NCBI RefSeq assembly: GCF_963664415.1
Contig: NZ_OY761445.1
Coordinates: 956,501 to 1,020,500, forward strand
Length of the DNA stretch: 64,000 bases
Direction: 5' to 3'
From: an uncultured Desulfobacter sp.
GTDB taxonomy: Bacteria; Desulfobacterota; Desulfobacteria; Desulfobacterales; Desulfobacteraceae
Shown: piece by piece, positions 44,766 through 53,151 of the stretch
How the letters are laid out: each line of letters starts with the position of its first letter
How positions within the stretch are numbered: the stretch's first letter is position 1
Made by a program: the position numbers and the translations under genes
Notes under the pieces: generated by a model
Seen by the model: only the letters and a program-made list of their open reading frames with translations
Databases searched by the model: none
What the model was told of the DNA's origin: nothing

Positions 44766-44867
44766 TATACATTTGCCTTTCTATCTTTGTCTTTTAATTC
44801 ACCACAACAGCCCCGGGCGGAACTTGCCTATCAAGACCTGAACTCGGGCGCATTCCCATTTTCACGG

Positions 44868-46052
44868 TTATGCAGCTAACAATGAAATATGTGAATTGGC
44901 CATTTGTTTCAGACAGTTCCATCGTCCCGATTTATAGTATGAGCGCAGCATGAGCATTTTCTCCGCATTTTCTTTATACCAAAAAATGCAGGGACCCTTG
45001 AGTCTCAAATTGACAACTCTTCGAATCGAACTTTCAATCGCACCACTGCCAATCGGCAAATTCAATGCCTTTACCGTTGGGAAAGCAAGACGGTGCCTAT
45101 TACGTACAAAATAATCCCGTTCTGTCTTTATGGCTTTGCTGTTCCGGCCTCGACAAAGAGCCTGTACTTCTTGTACGACCGTTGCCGATTCACCTTTTAG
45201 CAAAAACCGTCGCTGTTTTGAGACCCAGGCTTTACGTTTTTTGGCTGACCAGTTTTTTCGTAATCCTGCAACCTTTCCCAGATGCTCTACTGCATGATAA
45301 AAATCAAGGAGTTCATGCACACTCTCCGGATTCAACCCCAGTGCCTTGATCAGACCAGGGACTCGATTCCATATCCAATGAGCCCCGTCCGCAACAAACA
45401 ACACCTTGTCTGCTTTTTGGATGCAAAGAGACTTCAAATAGCCCTTCAGCAGCAGAAACAAGCCATCAGGCCCATTAAAACCGCCATCAATAAATGGGGC
45501 AAAGCTTTTTTCCTGTTTCCCATGGGCATCGACGACATAAATAATCAACAGCTTGGGTTCTCTCCAAGCCCCATGATATCTGGTTCTTCCTTTGGCTGTC
45601 CGGGGACCTCGCTTTTTTTCCCGCAATCGAGTCCGGCCACCATCGGTGCTTATGACAACCCGACGACCTTGAAGGTTGTCCTCTTCATTTAAGGGGAGCA
45701 GACCCATTTGCTGTACCACCCGTGCTCGTTCTGCGTAGCGGTAGGCCAGTTTCCGGATCACCTTAACATCCAGGATAGTGCCATGATCACAAAGGACCTG
45801 ACGTACTTCCTCAAATGAGCTCAGTAACGCGGACCAGGCGCTGACCATCGCCGCCAAGATTGGTGTACATCGATCATGAATCCCGAGCAAAGCCAAAGCA
45901 GCATACAAGCCCTTATATCTTTTGCCATTTCGACGGTCACAGGCTCTTCGATAGTATCGAACATGGATTGGGATCGTGCAACCTGAGCTGGTTTGAATTT
46001 GAACTGTCTCAAACCCTTCACTTTTCATTCGGCCAGGCCAGCTACGCACCAA
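44868..46052 (-). CDS. ISKra4-like transposase, main reading frame (OrfB), copy 2
   Basis: 394 codons, with a product identical to that of the frame at 34289-35473, including STDGGRTR, FVADGAHWIW and GSGAIESSIRR. The shared identity shows that one copy arose from the other recently. It probably needs the -1 shift at the A9 run (46101-46109) to be made at full length. Confidence 0.75.
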   Translation of the reverse strand: MVRSWPGRMKSEGFETVQIQTSSGCTIPIHVRYYRRACDRRNGKRYKGLYAALALLGIHDRCTPILAAMVSAWSALLSSFEEVRQVLCDHGTILDVKVIRKLAYRYAERARVVQQMGLLPLNEEDNLQGRRVVISTDGGRTRLREKKRGPRTAKGRTRYHGAWREPKLLIIYVVDAHGKQEKSFAPFIDGGFNGPDGLFLLLKGYLKSLCIQKADKVLFVADGAHWIWNRVPGLIKALGLNPESVHELLDFYHAVEHLGKVAGLRKNWSAKKRKAWVSKQRRFLLKGESATVVQEVQALCRGRNSKAIKTERDYFVRNRHRLAFPTVKALNLPIGSGAIESSIRRVVNLRLKGPCIFWYKENAEKMLMLRSYYKSGRWNCLKQMANSHISLLAA

Positions 46053-46084
46053 CTCTCTTTCTTGTTCGTTATGCTCTGGAGAGT

Positions 46085-46270
46085 TTATACTGGTTTGGAC
46101 TTTTTTTTTAGCATCAACGCGGCTAAACGATTGGTATAGCTTAAAATTTCTTGTTCAACCTGAATGAGTTCTTCCGGACTGCGAATTAGCCGTTTCTCTT
46201 TGTCCAGCTGTTTCAATAATTCATATATTTCTTCTACCGTTTCGCAGGATTCAGCCTTTTTGAGTTTCAT
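46085..46270 (-). CDS. ISKra4-like OrfA, copy 2
   Basis: 61 codons from ATG 46270, identical in product to the frame at 35506-35691. It is the N-terminal frame of the transposase, ending just after the A9 slippery run. Confidence 0.65.
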   Translation of the reverse strand: MKLKKAESCETVEEIYELLKQLDKEKRLIRSPEELIQVEQEILSYTNRLAALMLKKKSKPV

Positions 46271-46378
46271 ACTATTTTCTTCCTCATCAGTTGATAATCG
46301 AGGGGAAGCATAACTTCTTTTTGCTAAAGAGGATAGTCCGTTTTAAAAACCGGGAAAATGGGAATGCGCCCCCTGAAC

Positions 46379-47314
46379 TCAATCCACAACAAACTCCTTC
46401 ACCTTCCCAACGACCTCAAGCAAAAACGCCAATAATACGGCTACCATGAAACTAGCAACAAAAGTCAAAACGATGATCAGCTTTTTATTTGGCTTGATAT
46501 GTTTTTCCGGGATGGTCGGTTCTTTGATGATGACAGTGCTTGTGATGCTTTCAAGTTTAAGGCGAAACTTTTCAAGTGTCAGGCTTGTTATTTGATAGCT
46601 TTCCTCCTGTTTAACCACTTTGTCATTCAATTTATTCAAATAGACTTGTCCCTTCTGGATCTCGTTTGTATACAGCAACCCGGTCAACGCATCACTATTG
46701 GGGTTATTCATCGCCTCAAGCGTCTTTTTCTCCAGATCATTTATTTTGGATTTGATTTCGGCAGCCTGTTTTTTTGCCTGAGTAACGCTCTCTTTTAACA
46801 TATTGCGGTTAAGCATGACTTCTTTCATCTGAATTTCAGTCTTTTTAATCGAAAGATCCAATTCCTTTTGAATCGCAGCAGAAATAGTATTCAGCAACTC
46901 AATCATAATTTTTTTTGCAGCTTGCGGTTCGGAGTATTCCAACGCAATTTTGACCATATCTGTTCCTTTGAGAACAGACGATTTAAATTTAGGTATTTGA
47001 GCAACCGGGGTAGTGAGCGCTTTGGCAATACTTCTATCATAGGCACCGCTATTAATTATCTCAACGACCACCTTCGGACTTATAACTAACTTGCCATCAG
47101 CATCCCTGCCTGGCTGTATAATGGCATCAACGCAATAAATTTTAGGCTGCATAAAGCTAATGATAACAGAAGCCACAGTCGCAACAATGATAATAGCAAA
47201 TATTATCCATTTACGCTTCCATAAAACTACAAACAGTTCAAAAAGGTCAATTTCGTCATCGTCACACCGATGCTGGTCAAAGTCGATTTTATTTTGCATA
47301 TGAGACCTCTTCAT
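46379..47314 (-). CDS. wzz: Chain-length determinant protein, Wzz family
   Basis: A 311-residue inner-membrane protein with the Wzz layout: a cytoplasmic N-terminus (EIDLFELFVVLWKRKW), a membrane helix at about 34-52, a long periplasmic domain with coiled-coil character (AKKQAAEIKSKINDLEKK), and a C-terminal helix at about 280-300 preceded by the proline-rich IKEPTIPEKHIKPNKK. It sets the chain length of the polymerised polysaccharide with the Wzy-like protein. It is the first intact gene of the polysaccharide locus. An alternative start at M6 is possible. Its stop codon borders ISKra4-like copy 2. Confidence 0.9.
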   Translation of the reverse strand: MKRSHMQNKIDFDQHRCDDDEIDLFELFVVLWKRKWIIFAIIIVATVASVIISFMQPKIYCVDAIIQPGRDADGKLVISPKVVVEIINSGAYDRSIAKALTTPVAQIPKFKSSVLKGTDMVKIALEYSEPQAAKKIMIELLNTISAAIQKELDLSIKKTEIQMKEVMLNRNMLKESVTQAKKQAAEIKSKINDLEKKTLEAMNNPNSDALTGLLYTNEIQKGQVYLNKLNDKVVKQEESYQITSLTLEKFRLKLESITSTVIIKEPTIPEKHIKPNKKLIIVLTFVASFMVAVLLAFLLEVVGKVKEFVVD

Positions 47315-47769
47315 GTATATTATTTGGAGTGTGCAACCTGATGGTCACGTCAACATTGTTACTGCCTTTCCTTAGTTCCTACCTTACTCACAATTTACTC
47401 ACAATCGCCTTATCTTACTGAATTTACCAAATAACACCTTTGAACAATTACCTTTTTTGCGGATCTCAACATTGCAACTCTCCGATTTTATTAAGAGGGG
47501 ATTTCGAAATCAGCTATTATTCAAAGCTCTCAAAACTATTTCCCTTACGGGCCAACAACACATTTAAATGATAGCTCCGCTCTGTCGGTTACTTTACTTA
47601 AGTACCAACCCGATAAACGCGGATAATGATAAATTCAGTTGCTAATTTATAGATAGCGTCTTAAGTGAATCAGCAACTCGTTTTTTTACACAATTTCACA
47701 CAAATGGGCATCAAAATTATGAACTTGCTGGTACAAACTTTTAATCTGCGCTTGTATCTGGTCATTCTC
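47315..47769. other. Non-coding region upstream of wzz
   Basis: 455 bp between wzz and a dead regulator gene. No credible gene, RNA or strong hairpin was seen on either strand. As the region before the first gene of a long minus-strand operon it probably holds the main promoter of the polysaccharide locus, but no promoter or ops/JUMPstart element could be identified with confidence. Confidence 0.4.
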
Positions 47770-48030
47770 CTATAGTTCAATTTTAAGAAACCTCAAGGAT
47801 AGACTTGTAAACGCTCTAAGTCTGGATGGCGTGATATGGTAAAGATATGCTGTTTTATTTGGGACTGTTTTAACCCGTTCCACATGCATCTGACCTTTTT
47901 CAAGAAGGGCAGACGCATAATAATTGACCTTCCCCAGACGAACGCCTGTTTGCTGCACCATTTCTCTTTAAATAAGGCTTTGGATCGTCTCTTAAAATGG
48001 ATAGATTTTATATCTGATTTCTCCATCCAT
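47770..48030 (-). pseudogene. MarR-type EPS-associated transcriptional regulator, inactivated by stops
   Basis: In one frame from ATG 48030: MDGEIRYKIYPF, stop, ETIQSLI, stop, then REMVQQTGVRLGKVNYYAS, ALLEKGQMHVERVK, TAYLYHITPSRL and LSLRFLKIEL. This matches the winged-helix regulators of the MarR group found next to exopolysaccharide loci (recognition helix around LGKVNYYASALLEKG, wing around KTAYLYHITP). Two in-frame TAA codons in the first helices kill it, unless translation restarts at the ATG 47961 to give 63 residues without the first helix. It probably once regulated the wzz-led operon. Confidence 0.7.
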
Positions 48031-48277
48031 TGACGCGATCTTTGCGTGAATTCTTATGGCAAATCAAAAGGAAGGTCAAGCTTTTTTTACGAAATAGAAG
48101 GGTGTGTTATAATCGCTACAGCGATTGTTAGATTTTTACTATTCGACGATAAGAATAATATTATAATTTATTACAGGACATTAAACCGACCTATAATGAA
48201 TTATCTGTTTCACAAATTTAAAAACGAAAAAAAAATTAATGGAACAAATAATGGACAATTTGTTTTTTTTCGCGTCA

Positions 48278-49204
48278 TTACCCACTAAATACAACCGTGA
48301 GTTGCGCACGGCGCTGGAAACTTTTCGTTGATGACTCCATTTTGGAGGCGAACCGATACTCTCCAGTTGAACCGATTTTAAAAATGTCGGGCTTCAGGCC
48401 ATTTTTCACCATTTCATGAACAACGTTGGCGGCCCGGGATGCGCCGAGTTCCAGATTGGATGGATATTTTTTCGTATGGATGGGATCCGGGTCTGCATAT
48501 CCGTTGACATAGACTTTAACATCATAGGGTTTAAGAAATCGTGCCAATTTCTTTAAAAAAGATTTGTATTCCTTGGCCAGAGTTGCGCTGCCCGAAGAAA
48601 AAAGGATCGGCAGGGTATTGTTAATCTTTGCGCAGCTGCCGTCTGCAGTTATGACATCTACCCAATCTTCAAGGCCGGCATTTTTAACGGCTTGTTCAAT
48701 GTTTGAAAGTTTTGCCGAGATATTGGATTTGCCAGCGCCTTCAGCATTTACTTTCATGTCCGGTGTGGACTCAACCCGAATCTGCGTTGTCTTCTTTTCA
48801 TCATTTTTTTTTATATCATAAACTTTCCGGTATGTTGCAACAGTACTTTCAAGATATTTTTTTTGCGCCTCAAGCCTGTGAATTTTTGTCTCTTTCAAAT
48901 CAGCCGAGTCATGAAGTAATTTGGGAATGTTTTTTCCGGAATCAGATATTTTGTTTATCTTGACAATTAACCACTCAAGGTCCTTACGCGTATCATGGAT
49001 TTGTTCATCCAAAGCGTCCAGCTGGTTTTGGTAGTCGCCAAGGATTCCCTCAAGTTCTATAACTGAATACGTTTCCGGATCAGGATTGAATGTTTGATAA
49101 GCACCATTTGCAATGCTGGCATAATAAAGGAGTGTTAGATACAAAGGTATCAAAAAAAACACCATTCTGCCTGGGAATATTGATTTCAAGGGAAGAGTTC
49201 CCAT
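48278..49204 (-). CDS. OmpA-family protein with N-terminal membrane anchor and coiled coil
   Basis: 308 residues from ATG 49204, preceded by AGGGGG five bases upstream; a start at 49237 would add 11 residues. It has a membrane segment at about 13-33 (MVFFLIPLYLTLLYYASIA), a long coiled coil (about 50-150, including QNQLDALDEQIHDTRKDLE) and a C-terminal OmpA/MotB peptidoglycan-binding domain with LFSSGSATLAKEYKSFL, VYVNGYADPDP and LELGASRAANVVHEM. It probably links a membrane to peptidoglycan. It lies 60 nt after a lipoprotein gene, with which it may act. Confidence 0.8.
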   Translation of the reverse strand: MGTLPLKSIFPGRMVFFLIPLYLTLLYYASIANGAYQTFNPDPETYSVIELEGILGDYQNQLDALDEQIHDTRKDLEWLIVKINKISDSGKNIPKLLHDSADLKETKIHRLEAQKKYLESTVATYRKVYDIKKNDEKKTTQIRVESTPDMKVNAEGAGKSNISAKLSNIEQAVKNAGLEDWVDVITADGSCAKINNTLPILFSSGSATLAKEYKSFLKKLARFLKPYDVKVYVNGYADPDPIHTKKYPSNLELGASRAANVVHEMVKNGLKPDIFKIGSTGEYRFASKMESSTKSFQRRAQLTVVFSG

Positions 49205-49264
49205 GCGGCCCCCTGTTAATATTTTGTTGAATTGCATACTTGTTTTCGGTTGGATATTTCGTCA

Positions 49265-49738
49265 TCAACCATTATCGGCAATACCCACAGGCCACCAGAC
49301 CATACCGTGTTTCGAAAAATTTATTCTTAATCTTAACCGAGCCAAGGTGATGCCATAATCGGCTTTGGAAATTTCCATCACTTCAGTTCCTCTTAACCAG
49401 GATTGCGTGTGCACCCGGATTTCATCCTGGCTTACCGTGCCCTTGCCCGCTTTCATGTAAGCATCCACATACACGCCACGTACCTTTTCAACCAGCTGCC
49501 GATATCCATCGGCAACGGCAGCACGCTCGGCCATAAGTACCGCTTCCCCTTTTGTTAATGCATTTTCAGGCTCAAGCCCCTTACCGGTCACCTGAAACGT
49601 GACAATTTTTTGATTCACCGTGTTGTCTGCAGAAGAATCCAGAACGCCTCCCGGCCCTCCTCCTGAAAAATTAACCTTAGTGCAGCCCCATACGGATAAA
49701 ACAATTAAACATGCCGACAAAGCCAATAATTTCTTCAT
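49265..49738 (-). CDS. LPP20-like lipoprotein
   Basis: A 157-residue protein with a lipoprotein signal: MKKLLALSACLIVLSVWGC, where the lipobox VWGC places the lipidated cysteine at residue 19. The mature part contains a block typical of LPP20-family proteins (EAVLMAERAAVADGYRQLVEKV then GVYVDAYMKAGK) in which the A-x-x-A-A-x-x-D-A-x-R pattern is seen. Role unknown; such proteins lie in the envelope and are often near flagellar or envelope genes. Directly upstream of the OmpA-like gene and likely co-transcribed. Confidence 0.75.
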   Translation of the reverse strand: MKKLLALSACLIVLSVWGCTKVNFSGGGPGGVLDSSADNTVNQKIVTFQVTGKGLEPENALTKGEAVLMAERAAVADGYRQLVEKVRGVYVDAYMKAGKGTVSQDEIRVHTQSWLRGTEVMEISKADYGITLARLRLRINFSKHGMVWWPVGIADNG

Positions 49739-49911
49739 GGCACCTCCCCTGCAGTTAGCAGTTGCAAAATCAAATGCGCAACCATTGATTCACATCTTGT
49801 ATTTATGTTAAAAGCTAATCGTCAGTCAGGGCGTTAAACTTTAGAAACTCTTATTTTCAGCGGTTACAAATAAAGCAAAGCCCAGAAACTACGGTTAAAA
49901 CGGACAACTAA

Positions 49912-50502
49912 ATGCGATCCAATTTGAACTATTTATACAAATATTATTCAAAATTCGTACCTTGTTCCCGAAAAAAAAACGGCCTGCGGTTGATCACAGG
50001 CATGCTTCTGCTTCTAATATGCATGAAAACACTGGCAGCAGGCCCGCTTAACGAAATTTCCACATATTATATTCGGTTCGATCTTAAAAGCTCCAGTCAG
50101 CGGATCACCGACAGGAAATTGACAATGGTACCGGCACATGAGGAGTTCAGGGCGGCAAAATTTTCTTGGTTCCCGATCTCCGGCATCATTCCGGCACTTC
50201 CCCAGGAGTCAGCCCAAACCGTTGAGGCGAAAGTAAAACAAAATGCATTTATTCAACTGTTAGAGCAACAGGGGTTAAAATCGATAAAGACCTTGAATTA
50301 TGACACGATTGTAAGTTATGAAGGCTGTGTCCAGATGCCGATTGCCCTGCTTATTTCGCCGTATGATGATAAAAACAAAGGATTTCCTTATACTGCCCGG
50401 GTGCTTTTCAGCCCGTTAAGCTTTCCGGATCAGTGGGAATCCTTGCGCCACCGGTTTAAAATTAAAAAATTGTTGGACAATTTTTTCCTCTTCTTCCAAT
50501 AG
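49912..50502 (+). CDS. Secreted protein of unknown function
   Basis: 196 residues from ATG 49912. A hydrophobic segment at about 26-43 (RLITGMLLLLICMKTLAA) looks like a signal peptide with cleavage after AGP, preceded by a long basic N-region, so a later start is possible. The mature part has no recognised motif: a basic, mixed alpha/beta sequence with SYEGCVQMPIALLISPYDD. It lies 19 nt before dacB on the same strand and is divergent from the lipoprotein gene (173 bp shared upstream region). Probably periplasmic. Confidence 0.65.
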   Translation: MRSNLNYLYKYYSKFVPCSRKKNGLRLITGMLLLLICMKTLAAGPLNEISTYYIRFDLKSSSQRITDRKLTMVPAHEEFRAAKFSWFPISGIIPALPQESAQTVEAKVKQNAFIQLLEQQGLKSIKTLNYDTIVSYEGCVQMPIALLISPYDDKNKGFPYTARVLFSPLSFPDQWESLRHRFKIKKLLDNFFLFFQ

Positions 50503-50521
50503 CCTATCCCTTTTAATAACC

Positions 50522-51742
50522 ATGAAAAATAAAATTCAATTACATATTTTCCTGACTAGTTTGGGTCTACTCCTGACCATTTCCACAACTTTGAATGTTT
50601 GTGCCCAAACATCGGGCATTCTTCTATCCGATGATCATGGCAAAACAATTTACGCTAAGAATCCGGACAACCCCTTAATTCCTGCATCAACATTGAAGAT
50701 ATTGACCAGTCTTGCGGCAATCAAAATGTTCGGCCAGGATTTCCATTTTCAGACATGGGCCTGTTACGACAGAACGACACGTGACCTTTACCTGAAAGGG
50801 TTTGGAGATCCTCTATTTATCTCCGAGGAAATCACCACCTTTGCCGATCAAATTTCACACCACATTTTTAAACTGGTATCTAAAGGAATAATTTCATCTG
50901 GGGTTATCCGAAATATTATTGTGGATCAGACCTATTTTGCCCCCCAAATTACTATCCCCGGGGCTGGAGCTTCCAGCAATCCCTATGACGCAACAAACGG
51001 AGCGCTGTGTGCTAATTTCAATACAATTTTTTTAAAATGGGACAGTCGAAGTAAACAATATATTTCTGCTGAAAGGCAAACCCCATTTCCGGACATCTTG
51101 GCAAAGCAGATCAGGTCTGGATCAAAAAAGAGTGACAGGATTCTTCTGTCCTATAATCTGCGTCAAAAATATCCGGGCATACTGATGCACTATTTTATAG
51201 AACAATCCGGGGTCAAAATTACAGGTTCTGTCCAAACGGGCAACTTTACAGGTTCAGAGAAAGACTGCATTGTTCACACATCCTCTTTCAGCCTGGCGGA
51301 CATTATTAAAAAGCTGCTGGAATTTTCAAACAACTTTATTGCCAACCAGCTCATGCTGACCATGGGTGCCCGCACATATGGCCCGCCGGCCACCCTTGAA
51401 AAAGGAACGGCTGTCCTGAATAAATTTGCGCAAGAGTCGCTGGGGTTAATGAACGCTTCAATTGTTGAAGGCTCGGGTCTGTCCCGGCGCAACCAATTGA
51501 CGCCTGCCCAGATGAAAGATATTCTTATTGCGTTTATGCCTTGGTATGAATTTCTGAGAAGAGATGGAAATGAATTTTATAAAACCGGGACGTTGTCGGA
51601 TGTCAGAAGCCGTGCAGGCTTCATTCGTGGGAAGGATAGCCGACTTTATCCTTTTGTGATCATGCTGAATCAGACCCACACCGGTTATGATGCCATCCGG
51701 CGTATGCTGAAGGAAAAGGTTAATCTTCAATTTAAACCGTAG
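50522..51742 (+). CDS. dacB: D-alanyl-D-alanine carboxypeptidase/endopeptidase (PBP4 family)
   Basis: A 406-residue penicillin-binding protein of the S13 (DacB) family, which trims peptidoglycan stem peptides in the periplasm. A signal peptide covers about 1-28. The three active-site motifs are present: S56-T-L-K59 in IPASTLKILTSL, S-N-N in LLEFSNNFIANQ, and K-T-G in FYKTGTLSDVRSRAG. At 406 residues it is shorter than E. coli DacB (477), with a reduced insert domain between the first two motifs. It forms a pair with the secreted-protein gene upstream. Confidence 0.9.
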   Translation: MKNKIQLHIFLTSLGLLLTISTTLNVCAQTSGILLSDDHGKTIYAKNPDNPLIPASTLKILTSLAAIKMFGQDFHFQTWACYDRTTRDLYLKGFGDPLFISEEITTFADQISHHIFKLVSKGIISSGVIRNIIVDQTYFAPQITIPGAGASSNPYDATNGALCANFNTIFLKWDSRSKQYISAERQTPFPDILAKQIRSGSKKSDRILLSYNLRQKYPGILMHYFIEQSGVKITGSVQTGNFTGSEKDCIVHTSSFSLADIIKKLLEFSNNFIANQLMLTMGARTYGPPATLEKGTAVLNKFAQESLGLMNASIVEGSGLSRRNQLTPAQMKDILIAFMPWYEFLRRDGNEFYKTGTLSDVRSRAGFIRGKDSRLYPFVIMLNQTHTGYDAIRRMLKEKVNLQFKP

Positions 51743-51770
51743 GTTGAGTTGAGAAACGAAACCCAACAAC
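51737..51770. repeat. GTAGGTTGGGTTGA-type dispersed repeat, first copy
   Basis: CCGTAGGTTGAGTTGAGAAACG followed by AAACCCAACAAC starts inside the dacB stop codon. It is a diverged copy of the repeat at 52547-52628 and has inverted GGTTG/CAACC character. Such GTAGGTTGGGTT repeats occur in intergenic DNA of many bacteria. The function is unknown. Confidence 0.55.
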
Positions 51771-51869
51771 GGGGTATCCTCTTATTTCTTGCGGCGTGCC
51801 GTCTCAGGGGCTTGTCAACCTGAAACACCATCTGGTATAGTTTGAGAATAGAAAGGATTGATAATTAAA

Positions 51870-52166
51870 ATGTATACCATTGATGAAAGAAACCGAATTC
51901 TAAAAAAAGCGTTCTGGGACAAAGAAATTGACCTGGATATCCTGAATTCCTTTATCAATGGTGAAATAAACAGCATTCCCCATATTTCTTCCAAAAGCAT
52001 TTATATCAAACTTTTATCCACATTTGACTGGTATACTTTGATGTCGCTTCTTCCTAAGAGCACTTTAAAAAAGGCTTTGTCCGATGATGTTCTAAACGAC
52101 TTGTTTCCAAAAACAAGAAAAGGGAAATACATATATGCCAGACAAATATTATTCCCTGAAGATTGA
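51870..52166 (+). CDS. Hypothetical protein, possible partner of an AbiEii-type toxin
   Basis: 98 residues from ATG 51870 (MYTIDERNRILKKAFWDKE), preceded by AAAGGATT; a TTG at 51858 is less likely. It is soluble and charged, with LLSTFDWYTLMSLLPKSTLKKAL and a C-terminal FPKTRKGKYIYARQILF. It overlaps the start of the broken AbiEii-like frame by 32 nt, the usual place for the small protein that accompanies these nucleotidyltransferases. It might be its antitoxin or helper; this is inferred from position only. Confidence 0.5.
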   Translation: MYTIDERNRILKKAFWDKEIDLDILNSFINGEINSIPHISSKSIYIKLLSTFDWYTLMSLLPKSTLKKALSDDVLNDLFPKTRKGKYIYARQILFPED

Positions 52167-52551
52167 TATGGTCAATGACGTGGACGCTCATTTTGGTCGA
52201 ATTACCAATTAGGAAGGGTTTGGGAATGTAGATGACTGGCGAAATATTCTTTCAAATAAAATCTGTGCATTGAGCCGGATGGAACCAAAGGATTATACGG
52301 ACATTCTTTTTATTGCAAACGCTTATGATTTCAACTGGAGAGAGATCATAGGCGAAGCAAAAGAAAAGGATCTCTGGGTCGATCCCATTGAAATCAGCCG
52401 GATTCTTCGTCAATTCCCGGTTGAACAATTTAAATCAATCAATTGGATAAGCAATCCCAATTTACAAACTTGTGAAAAAGCTCTTTACCTGATTTCCGAA
52501 AATATTTTAAAAGGTGAGGCAAATCAGGCAAAGCACACGATTAGCCCGTAG
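52135..52551 (+). pseudogene. AbiEii-type nucleotidyltransferase toxin remnant
   Basis: In one frame from ATG 52135: MPDKYYSLKIDMVNDVDAHFG, an in-frame TAG at 52210, then NVDDWRNILSNKICALSRMEPKDYTDILFIANAYDFNW and a helical C-terminus. The NKICALSRxEPKDxxDI block is typical of the C-terminal half of AbiEii/AbiGii (DUF1814) toxins of type IV toxin-antitoxin systems. The N-terminal nucleotidyltransferase core with its G-S-x-D motif is absent, and the stop breaks the rest, so no toxin is made. Confidence 0.6.
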
Positions 52552-52628
52552 GTTGGGTTGAGGGACGCAACCCGACAACTGGGCGAACTTAGAACAAAAA
52601 AATGTTGGGTTTCACAACCCAACCTACG
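52547..52628. repeat. GTAGGTTGGGTTGA-type inverted repeat, second copy
   Basis: Perfect 14-bp arms CGTAGGTTGGGTTG (52547-52560) and CAACCCAACCTACG (52615-52628) enclose 54 bp. The left arm overlaps the stop of the AbiEii remnant and the right arm ends two bases before the truncated IS1595 fragment, so the repeat sits exactly at the junction of two pieces of debris. It may be a small mobile palindromic unit. Confidence 0.7.
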
Positions 52629-52630
52629 CT

Positions 52631-53018
52631 GCTTGCTAATGTTCGCCGGGTAACTATTGAGCCCTTGGTAAAGTCGACCGTTTTGCCGGGGACTTTGATT
52701 TACACTGATGAATATGCGATCTACAACCGATTAACCGAGTGGGGGTACAAGCATAAGAGCGTGAATCACGGGGCTGGAGAATACGCCAGAGACGAGGATG
52801 GCGATGGTTTCCATGAAGTCCATGTCAATACCATGGAAGGCTTCTGGTCCTTGCTACGTGGTTGGTTGCGTCCTCATCGAGGCATCTCACAAGAGAAGCT
52901 TCCTTTTTATCTCGGTTTTTTTGAGTTCGTTCATAACGCTGGCAAGCGAGGAAAGGCCCTGCTCCATTCGCTTGTCGAACTTTTGGTTAAATAAGACCTT
53001 GAAACGCAACATGAGCCT
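52631..53018 (+). mobile_element. IS1595-family element, 3' fragment
   Basis: 388 bp nearly identical to the last part of the element at 16684-17717, including the right inverted repeat ACGCAACATGAGCCT at 53004-53018. The first 640 bp are missing; the break lies just after a palindromic repeat. The coding part (to TAA 52994) keeps YTDEYAIY and NTMEGFWSLLRGWL but lacks the zinc ribbon and the first catalytic aspartate, so it is a dead transposase end. Confidence 0.85.
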
Positions 53019-53026
53019 AAATTATT

Positions 53027-53137
53027 AGGGGAATGGGCATTAGAACCAAGGTCATTCCAAAGATGAGAGAGTTTAACGGCACCGAACCTATTTTCGAAGC
53101 GACAGAAGATTACATCAAGGTTACGTTGCTAAGTTGA
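53027..53137 (+). pseudogene. C-terminal remnant of an AlbA_2/RecG-like ATP-binding protein
   Basis: About 36 codons ending TGA 53135-53137: RGMGIRTKVIPKMREFNG then TEPIFEATEDYIKVTLLS. This resembles the very end of the DNA-binding/AAA_4-type regulators (R-G-x-G-x-R-x-K-I-I-x-x-M). The rest of the gene is missing, replaced by the IS1595 fragment. The match is from memory of the family pattern. Confidence 0.45.
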
Positions 53138-53151
53138 AGCATGACCAAATT

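Larger units (their letters stand above)
44846..46371 (-). mobile_element. ISKra4-like element, copy 2
   Basis: Identical in length (1526 bp) and encoded proteins to copy 1 at 34267-35792. It is flanked by a 9-bp direct repeat CCTGAACTC at 44837-44845 and 46372-46380. It went in at the stop codon of wzz: the TGA is made of the last two repeat bases and the next base, so wzz was not damaged. It separates wzz from the wlbA-like gene. Confidence 0.85.

Noticed and set aside
34267..46371. Composite transposon made of two ISKra4-like copies
   Set aside because: Each copy has its own different direct repeats (GATGCTCC and CCTGAACTC), so they inserted independently.
47315..47769. ops/JUMPstart element for RfaH control upstream of wzz
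   Set aside because: The GGCGGTAG core was looked for on both strands and not found.
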